A stretch of 64,000 bases of DNA, from positions 2,046,001 to 2,110,000 of the forward strand of contig NZ_CP014699.1 in the NCBI RefSeq assembly GCF_001642085.1, written 5' to 3'. Below are positions 54,834 to 64,000 of this stretch, one piece after another. The notes under the pieces were generated by a model. It made no database searches, was not told the origin of the DNA, and saw nothing but the letters and a program-made list of their open reading frames with translations. The translations under genes were made by a program, and so were the position numbers. Every line of letters begins with the position of its first letter. Within the stretch, counting starts at the first letter, position 1. This stretch comes from Streptococcus pantholopis. GTDB lineage: Bacteria; Bacillota; Bacilli; Lactobacillales; Streptococcaceae.

Positions 54834-56113
54834 AACAGTTATTAGCCTTTATGTTAATACCTTTTTGTTTGGCTCCTCTTCTTCTGTACAGTTCAGAAAA
54901 AAGTGAATGGTCAAATGAAATGCAGTACAGTCTAATCTCTAATGTAGCAACAGATGCTTTTTATTTTGATAAGATCCCGAACAATCCTAACCTTTATCAC
55001 TCAGCTTCCTCCTATAAAGACAGCAATTTGACTGCCGTGTCTCATACAATTAAACCAAACAGCAAGATAACAATTACTGGGATGATTATCAATGATAATT
55101 TGATTCCGGTTTTTGTACTGTCAGATGGTACTTATATTGAGGCCAGCCATCAAATTATTTATGATGATATTGTCTACAGTCAGGAAAAAGTTGATTTAGA
55201 CTACTGGCTTGAAGAAGATTTTAAAGTTTATAATCAGCCTCTTGTGTACGGAAGCAAAGAAGTCAAAAGCTCTTTAACGTCCTATACTCAAATACACCTG
55301 ACAGAAAAAGCAGTGACTGAACAGGGAGTTTACTATAAAGTTTCTGGTAAAGGCTGGATCAGTGAGGATTATCTATCAGTTACGGATAATCGTATGAAAA
55401 AAATTCAAAATCTTTTGACGCAAAAATATAATCAGCCCAATTACTCTATATTTGTTAAACAATTAAATACTCAAAAAAGTGCCGGTATTAATGAAAATAC
55501 AAAAATGTATGCAGCCAGTGTTGCTAAGCTGGCAACACTTTACTATACACAGGAACAGATTCAGGATGGGAAACTTAAATTCACTGATAAGCTGAAATAT
55601 ATCAGTGAAGTGAATAATTTTAAAGAAGCTTATAATCCGAGCGGCAGTGGAAAAATCAGCAAAACCGCTGATAATAAGGAATACAATGTGGAAAACCTGT
55701 TGAAAGCTGTTGCTCAGAATTCTGATAATGTTGCTACTAATATTCTGGGCTATTATGTGGCCGAACAGTATGATAAAGACTTTCAAGATGAAATTGATGC
55801 CTTATCTGGAATGAAATGGGACATGAAGGAAAGGAATATTTCTGCTGAAGCAGCGGCCAATATGATGGAAGCAATTTACTATCAGGACGGAAAAATTATA
55901 GAATATTTATCTTCAACTGATTACGATGACAGCAGAATTGCAAAAGATATTTCTGTGCAGGTTTCACATAAAATCGGAGATGCTTATGATTATAAGCATG
56001 ATGTTGCTATTATTTACGCAGAGGAACCGTATATTGTTTCCATTTTTACGGATAAAGCTTCTTATGATGATATCACCAGAATTGCTGATGATATCTATGC
56101 TGTTTTAAAATAA
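54830..56113 (+). CDS. Exported beta-lactamase-fold serine hydrolase-like protein
   Basis: 427 residues. N-terminal signal/anchor helix (about 3-20), an SH3-like region (about 60-185), and a C-terminal class A beta-lactamase/penicillin-binding fold with S230-V-A-K233 (SxxK), S298-D-N300 and K381-I-G383. All three penicillin-interacting motifs are thus present, with KIG in place of KTG. It is more likely a wall-acting enzyme than a resistance enzyme. GGAGG precedes the start; tilS follows 1 bp later. Confidence 0.83.
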   Translation: MKQLLAFMLIPFCLAPLLLYSSEKSEWSNEMQYSLISNVATDAFYFDKIPNNPNLYHSASSYKDSNLTAVSHTIKPNSKITITGMIINDNLIPVFVLSDGTYIEASHQIIYDDIVYSQEKVDLDYWLEEDFKVYNQPLVYGSKEVKSSLTSYTQIHLTEKAVTEQGVYYKVSGKGWISEDYLSVTDNRMKKIQNLLTQKYNQPNYSIFVKQLNTQKSAGINENTKMYAASVAKLATLYYTQEQIQDGKLKFTDKLKYISEVNNFKEAYNPSGSGKISKTADNKEYNVENLLKAVAQNSDNVATNILGYYVAEQYDKDFQDEIDALSGMKWDMKERNISAEAAANMMEAIYYQDGKIIEYLSSTDYDDSRIAKDISVQVSHKIGDAYDYKHDVAIIYAEEPYIVSIFTDKASYDDITRIADDIYAVLK

Positions 56114-56114
56114 A

Positions 56115-57389
56115 ATGAATCAAAAAATTTTAACTCATATTCAGGAAAAAGCTTATTTTACAAAACACCATAAAGTTTTAATCGCTGTATCTGGCGGGGC
56201 TGATTCAATGAATTTACTGCATTTTTTATATGCTCATCGAAAAGAGCTGGCTATCAAAATTGGAATTGCTCATGTTAATTATAAGCAACGTCCGGAAGCA
56301 GATGATGAAGAAGCTTATCTAAAGAAGTGGGCATTCAATCATAGTGTTCCTATTTTTACGCGTGACTTCTCTGGCTCTTTTTCAGAGAATGCGGCCCGCC
56401 GGTTCCGTTATTTCTTTTTTAAGGAAGTGATGTCTTCAGAACATTATACTGCTGTGGTTACTGCTCACCATGCTGATGATCAAGCTGAGACTATTTTTAT
56501 GCGGCTGATTCGTGGGAGTCGGCTGCGCCATTTATCTGGTATTGCAGACCGTCAAACATTTGGTACCGGCGAGCTTATTCGACCCTTTCTACCTTTTCCT
56601 AAAGAGGATTGGCCGGATATTTTCCATTTTGAGGATGCTTCTAACCACACATCAGCTTTTTTAAGAAACCGTGTCCGCAATCACTATTTGCCGGCTTTAG
56701 GAGCAGAAAATCCGAAGATTAAGGAGTCTCTCCAAAGTTTAGGAGCAGAGAGTCGATTTATTTTTCAGGCTTTAAAAGACTTGACAGCTCGTATTAAGAC
56801 AACTGACTGCCATGAATTTTTACAGCAGACCGAACCGGTACAAATGGTTTTACTGCAGGATTATTTGGAAGAATTTCCTGATTTACAGGTAAGTAAGGGA
56901 CAGTTTAATGAGATAATGCATCTTATTCAAACGCGTGCTAATTGTACCTATGCTATCAAAAAAGGCTATTACCTGCTTAAAAGTTATGACTCATTTGAAA
57001 TTAAAAAAATCAGCCCTGAGACCTATAGGCTGCCTAAAGAAAAAGTGGTAGAATGTGACAGTATAGTCAAATATGGTCAGTACCGATTTTCTTTCAAACA
57101 GTGTCCAGATAATAAGGAAACAGAGATTCCGATTTTTAGTTTAAGTCCGATTTTACTGCGGGAAAAACGAGATGGTGATCGTATTCATTTTGGAAAATTC
57201 ACAAAAAAACTAAGCCGGCTTTTTATTGATGAAAAATTCTCTTTTCAGGAAAGGGCAAGTGCTGTTATTGGAGAGCAGGAAGGCGACATCATTTTTGTTC
57301 TGGCTGCCGGTAAAACTTATTTGAGAAAAGCGTCTAATCGTGATATAATGGAAGCCACATTGCATATTGAGAAATTAGAAGACAGGTGA
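56115..57389 (+). CDS. tilS: tRNA(Ile)-lysidine synthetase TilS
   Basis: 424 residues. N-type ATP-pyrophosphatase with P-loop SGGADS (26-31), the segment [27 protein letters not shown], and a C-terminal substrate domain ending [11 protein letters not shown]. It converts C34 of the AUA-reading tRNA-Ile to lysidine, which is essential. It starts 1 bp after the previous stop and is followed by hpt and ftsH, a conserved block. Confidence 0.96.
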   Translation: MNQKILTHIQEKAYFTKHHKVLIAVSGGADSMNLLHFLYAHRKELAIKIGIAHVNYKQRPEADDEEAYLKKWAFNHSVPIFTRDFSGSFSENAARRFRYFFFKEVMSSEHYTAVVTAHHADDQAETIFMRLIRGSRLRHLSGIADRQTFGTGELIRPFLPFPKEDWPDIFHFEDASNHTSAFLRNRVRNHYLPALGAENPKIKESLQSLGAESRFIFQALKDLTARIKTTDCHEFLQQTEPVQMVLLQDYLEEFPDLQVSKGQFNEIMHLIQTRANCTYAIKKGYYLLKSYDSFEIKKISPETYRLPKEKVVECDSIVKYGQYRFSFKQCPDNKETEIPIFSLSPILLREKRDGDRIHFGKFTKKLSRLFIDEKFSFQERASAVIGEQEGDIIFVLAAGKTYLRKASNRDIMEATLHIEKLEDR

Positions 57390-57393
57390 AGTC

Positions 57394-57936
57394 ATGCTTG
57401 AACAGGACATTGAAAGAATCCTTTATTCAGAAAAAGAAATTATTGATAAAACAAAAGAGCTTGGAAGGCAGCTGACAAAAGACTATCATGGTAAAAACCC
57501 GCTTTTAGTAGGTGTTTTAAAAGGTTCGGTCCCCTTTATGGCTGAATTAATGAAACATATCGATACTCAGGTCGAAATTGATTTTATGGTCGTGTCAAGT
57601 TACCACGGTGGAACAAGGAGCAGCGGCGAAGTTAAAATCCTTAAGGATGTAGACACTAATGTTGAAGGGCGAGATGTTATTTTTATTGAAGATATTATTG
57701 ATACAGGGCGCACTTTAAAGTATCTGCGTGATATGTTTAAATACCGACAAGCTAAATCTGTAAAGATTGCTACTTTGTTTGATAAACCAGAAGGTCGTGT
57801 GGTAGATATTGATGCAGATTATATTTGTTATAATGTTCCAAATGAATTTATTGTAGGTTTTGGCTTGGATTATGCTGAAAAATACCGTAATCTCCCATAT
57901 GTTGGTGTTTTAAAAGAGAAGGTTTATTCAGAATAA
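57394..57936 (+). CDS. hpt: Hypoxanthine-guanine phosphoribosyltransferase
   Basis: 180 residues. PRPP-binding motif [14 protein letters not shown] (about 90-103), N-terminal [12 protein letters not shown] and the purine-binding segment [18 protein letters not shown]. It salvages hypoxanthine and guanine; the guanine nucleotide branch of the window also includes guaB. A 4-bp gap after tilS; AGGTGAAG in the tilS end is the likely ribosome binding site. Confidence 0.97.
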   Translation: MLEQDIERILYSEKEIIDKTKELGRQLTKDYHGKNPLLVGVLKGSVPFMAELMKHIDTQVEIDFMVVSSYHGGTRSSGEVKILKDVDTNVEGRDVIFIEDIIDTGRTLKYLRDMFKYRQAKSVKIATLFDKPEGRVVDIDADYICYNVPNEFIVGFGLDYAEKYRNLPYVGVLKEKVYSE

Positions 57937-57980
57937 CTATATAATATATTTATACGTAGAAAAGGGTCGTTTATTACTTT

Positions 57981-59948
57981 ATGAAAAATAATAATAATGG
58001 TTTTGTACGGAACTCTTTTGTTTATATATTACTGATTGTCTTAGTTGTGACAGGATTACAGTATTATTTAAGAGGAACAAGTACACAGAGTCAGCAAATT
58101 AGCTACTCTAAATTAATCAAGCAAATAGAAGATGGTAATATCAAGTCTATTACTTACCAGCCTAATGACAGCATCATTGAAGTTACAGGTAAATATAAGG
58201 AAGCACAGGAAGTAAAGACAGATACTAATTTGTCATTTCTTGGTTCAACTACAACAACTGTAACCGATTTTACCTCTATCGTGCTTGCAAATGACAGTTC
58301 AATAGAAAAAATAACTGCAGCAGCAGAAGAATCAGGAACCAGTCTCAGAGTCAAAAGGGAAAGCTCCAGCGGTGCTTGGATTTCACTTTTAATCAGCTTT
58401 TTGCCGCTTATAGTTGTCATTGTTTTTTTTATGATGATGATGAATCAAAATGGTGGTGGAGCCCGTGGAGCGATGAGCTTTGGTAAAAATAGAGCTAAAT
58501 CCCAAAGCCAAAGTCATATAAAAGTCCGTTTTTCGGATGTAGCCGGTGCTGAAGAAGAGAAGCAGGAACTAATTGAAGTTGTTGATTTTCTTAAAAATCC
58601 AAAAAGGTACAAGTTGCTTGGAGCCCGTATTCCGGCCGGTGTTTTGCTTGAGGGCCCTCCGGGGACCGGTAAAACCCTTCTTGCAAAAGCAGTCGCTGGC
58701 GAAGCAGGTGTGCCGTTCTTTAGCATCTCTGGTTCAGATTTTGTTGAAATGTTTGTCGGTGTAGGGGCAAGCCGTGTTCGTTCTTTGTTTGAAGATGCAA
58801 AGAAAGCAGAGCGTGCTATCATTTTTATTGATGAAATAGATGCGGTCGGACGGCGTCGCGGTGCCGGAATGGGCGGCGGAAATGATGAACGGGAGCAAAC
58901 ACTTAACCAACTGTTGATTGAAATGGATGGTTTTGAAGGCAATGAGAGTATCATTGTTATTGCAGCAACAAACCGGAGCGATGTTCTTGACCCAGCTCTT
59001 CTTCGTCCGGGACGCTTTGACCGAAAGGTTTTAGTAGGCAGTCCTGATGTTAAGGGACGTGAAGCTATTTTACGAGTTCATGCCAAGAACAAACCATTAG
59101 CTGATGATGTTGATCTTAAAGTTGTGGCTCAACAAACACCTGGTTTTGTTGGTGCCGATCTTGAAAATGTCTTAAATGAAGCTGCTCTTGTCGCTGCTCG
59201 CCGAAATAAAAAGTTAATCGATGCCAGTGACATTGATGAGGCTGAGGATCGTGTTATTGCAGGACCATCGAAAAAAGATAAGACCGTTTCACAGAAAGAA
59301 CGTGAAATGGTTGCTTACCACGAAGCTGGCCATACCATTGTCGGGCTGGTGCTTTCAAATGCTCGTGTTGTACATAAAGTAACTATTGTACCGCGCGGCA
59401 GAGCTGGTGGTTACATGATTGCTCTTCCTAAAGAAGATCAAATGCTGCTTTCTAAAAGCGATATGAAGGAACAGTTAGCGGGTCTTATGGGGGGCCGTGT
59501 TGCTGAAGAAATTATTTTCAATGCTCAGACAACAGGTGCTTCAAATGACTTTGAACAGGCAACTCAAATGGCGCGTGCTATGGTTACAGAGTATGGAATG
59601 AGTGATAAATTAGGTCCGGTGCAGTATGAAGGAGATCATTCTGTTATGCTTGGTCAAATAAGTCCTGAAAAATCATACTCAGCGCAGACGGCACAAATGA
59701 TTGATGATGAAGTCCGTGACTTACTAAATGAAGCGCGCAATAAAGCAGCTGAAATTATTCAAGAAAACCGTGAAACACATAAATTAATTGCTGAAGCCCT
59801 GCTTAAGTACGAAACATTAGATGCTTCGCAAATTAAATCAATTTATGAAACGGGGAAAATGCCGCAAGAAACTGACAAAGAAGGTGAAGCTCACGCCTTG
59901 TCTTACGATGAAATTAAAGAAAAACTGTCAGAACAAGAACAGGACTAA
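57981..59948 (+). CDS. ftsH: ATP-dependent zinc metalloprotease FtsH
   Basis: 655 residues. Two membrane helices (about 10-28 and 132-154) flank an outer domain. AAA domain: Walker A GPPGTGKT (225-232), Walker [12 protein letters not shown] (280-290), arginine fingers in [12 protein letters not shown]. Protease: HEAGH zinc motif (447-451). It extracts and degrades membrane and regulatory proteins. The ribosome binding site is unusually weak or distant (AAAAGGG about 14 bases upstream). Confidence 0.98.
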   Translation: MKNNNNGFVRNSFVYILLIVLVVTGLQYYLRGTSTQSQQISYSKLIKQIEDGNIKSITYQPNDSIIEVTGKYKEAQEVKTDTNLSFLGSTTTTVTDFTSIVLANDSSIEKITAAAEESGTSLRVKRESSSGAWISLLISFLPLIVVIVFFMMMMNQNGGGARGAMSFGKNRAKSQSQSHIKVRFSDVAGAEEEKQELIEVVDFLKNPKRYKLLGARIPAGVLLEGPPGTGKTLLAKAVAGEAGVPFFSISGSDFVEMFVGVGASRVRSLFEDAKKAERAIIFIDEIDAVGRRRGAGMGGGNDEREQTLNQLLIEMDGFEGNESIIVIAATNRSDVLDPALLRPGRFDRKVLVGSPDVKGREAILRVHAKNKPLADDVDLKVVAQQTPGFVGADLENVLNEAALVAARRNKKLIDASDIDEAEDRVIAGPSKKDKTVSQKEREMVAYHEAGHTIVGLVLSNARVVHKVTIVPRGRAGGYMIALPKEDQMLLSKSDMKEQLAGLMGGRVAEEIIFNAQTTGASNDFEQATQMARAMVTEYGMSDKLGPVQYEGDHSVMLGQISPEKSYSAQTAQMIDDEVRDLLNEARNKAAEIIQENRETHKLIAEALLKYETLDASQIKSIYETGKMPQETDKEGEAHALSYDEIKEKLSEQEQD

Positions 59949-59997
59949 AAATAAACCGCTATTTAAAACGTTAATTCGAAAGAAAATGATATGCTTA

Positions 59998-60025
59998 GGA
60001 ACACTTTTTAAGGTGTTCCTTTTTT
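59998..60025 (+). terminator. Terminator after ftsH
   Basis: GGAACAC (59998-60004) pairs with GTGTTCC (60013-60019), then six Ts. The rest of the gap up to the rRNA promoters shows no gene. Confidence 0.8.
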
Positions 60026-60192
60026 AGGAATGAAATAAGTCAGACTGTTTTTCGGTTATTTTCTTTAGGAATAGAAGAAATTTAGAACAAAACAGCTATA
60101 AGCAGATTAATTCAAATGTCTGTGTGTCCACCCGCATCGCTGAGCACTAAGCAAAAACTGTAATGGCAATCGAAAAAAAGTGAGCTCCCCCC

Positions 60193-60222
60193 TTGACAAC
60201 AGCTTGTAAGAGATGCTATACT
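60193..60222 (+). promoter_or_regulatory. rRNA promoter P1
   Basis: TTGACA (60193-60198) and TATACT (60217-60222), 18-bp spacer. Confidence 0.7.
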
Positions 60223-60285
60223 AATTGAGCTGTCAGAGAGAGCTCTGGGCAGAGTTTAAGGTTGAGGAAAAAGGGAAAAAAGTCC

Positions 60286-60314
60286 TTGACAGCTTTGTTC
60301 TGATTTGCTAGAAT
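60286..60314 (+). promoter_or_regulatory. rRNA promoter P2
   Basis: TTGACA (60286-60291) and TAGAAT (60309-60314), 17-bp spacer; tandem to P1, about 130 bp before mature 16S. Confidence 0.78.
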
Positions 60315-60445
60315 AAAGGAGTTGTCTGAAAAGTGGCAGCGTTGACCTTTGAGAACTGAATAAGACCAAGACGTGCGGGTTAAGGAATTAACCTGTCAAA
60401 ATAAAAAACTGTCAGCGACAGACAAAGAACGAGTAACGTTCAAAT

Positions 60446-62008
<1,563 letters not shown>

Positions 62009-62052
62009 AAATGGATGCACGTTGCGGTCTTATTTAGTTTTGAGAGGTCAAG

Positions 62053-62125
62053 GGGGCCTTAGCTCAGCTGGGAGAGCGCCTGCTTTGCACGCAGGAGGTC
62101 AGCGGTTCGATCCCGCTAGGCTCCA
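62053..62125 (+). tRNA. tRNA-Ala (TGC) in the 16S-23S spacer
   Basis: Acceptor GGGGCCT/AGGCTCC with one G-U pair, D arm GCTCAGCTGGGAGAGC, anticodon loop TTTGCAC with TGC, T arm AGCGGTTCGATCCCGCT. Single spacer tRNA, as usual in streptococcal rRNA operons. Confidence 0.95.
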
Positions 62126-62334
62126 TAATCTAGGGGATTGAGTGATGAGGGTTAGCGCGAGTAAGCCGTTAGTCATGAGATGCGCCTAGATGAATCACCT
62201 AGATAAATCGCTGTGCGGTTTATCGACTAGTCCATTGAAAATTGAATACCTCAACCCATTTATGATGGTTTAGACCATGATAGATGGCAAGAAAAGAAAC
62301 CGAAACGCTGAAAAAAACCGAGAAACGAGAATAA

Positions 62335-64000
<1,666 letters not shown>

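Overview
The window is the replication-origin region of a low-GC Gram-positive bacterium, almost certainly a Streptococcus. The gene order rlmH-htrA-parB-dnaA-dnaN-(dgk)-DUF951-ychF-pth-mfd-rqcP-divIC-tilS-hpt-ftsH-rRNA is the classic streptococcal origin neighbourhood. A LysM/transglycosylase-like pair beside ecfA1-ecfA2-ecfT recalls the mutans group, but the species cannot be fixed from sequence reading alone. Strand usage flips at oriC (about 40.1-44.1 kb): genes to the left run mostly on the minus strand, genes to the right on the plus strand, so most are co-oriented with their fork.

Left arm, 0-9.7 kb (accessory): the first bases of a divergent regulator and a short-chain dehydrogenase share a MerR-type promoter with a 19-bp spacer. 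An sdpR-sdpI-CPBP protease operon has a perfect 14+14 bp operator on its -10 box. A membrane-anchored ferredoxin-reductase-like protein, a small membrane protein, a TetR regulator with two matching operators, yjdF, rarA, an S66 peptidase relative and pgpA follow. Several of these genes carry related, hairpin-rich repeats just upstream of their ribosome binding sites.

Left arm, 9.7-40 kb (mostly core): a DUF1304 pseudogene with two frameshifts; rpsD with a long leader; veg, dnaB, rplI, gdpP, mnmG and mnmA; an isolated HAD phosphatase; two secreted cell-wall proteins with a shared promoter layout; the ECF transporter core ecfA1-ecfA2-ecfT with pgsA, a RodZ-like protein and the paired M16 proteins YmfH/YmfF; divergent yaaA-recF; a GRP sugar transporter; guaB, trpS, an ABC-F ATPase with one canonical and one decayed ATP site, and a YfhO-type membrane protein. 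Three tRNAs (Asn, Glu, Arg), a perfect parS and rlmH lead into the origin. There is no comCDE between the Glu and Arg tRNAs.

Origin and right arm: DnaA boxes lie in three clusters (before htrA, between parB and dnaA, between dnaA and dnaN). Then come dnaN, a lipid kinase that looks leaderless, DUF951, a small cluster of membrane-linked HTH and RDD proteins, ychF, pth, mfd, the division/tRNA-modification block rqcP-divIC-43-codon gene-beta-lactamase-fold protein-tilS-hpt-ftsH, and an rRNA operon (two promoters, 16S, tRNA-Ala, start of 23S) that runs off the right edge.

Functionally the window is replication initiation and segregation (dnaA, dnaN, dnaB, recF, rarA, parB, parS), translation and tRNA modification, membrane lipid and cell-wall enzymes, and c-di-AMP turnover. 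Small regulated accessory modules are concentrated in the first 10 kb and at 46.6-48.4 kb. No insertion sequence, prophage or CRISPR array was seen.
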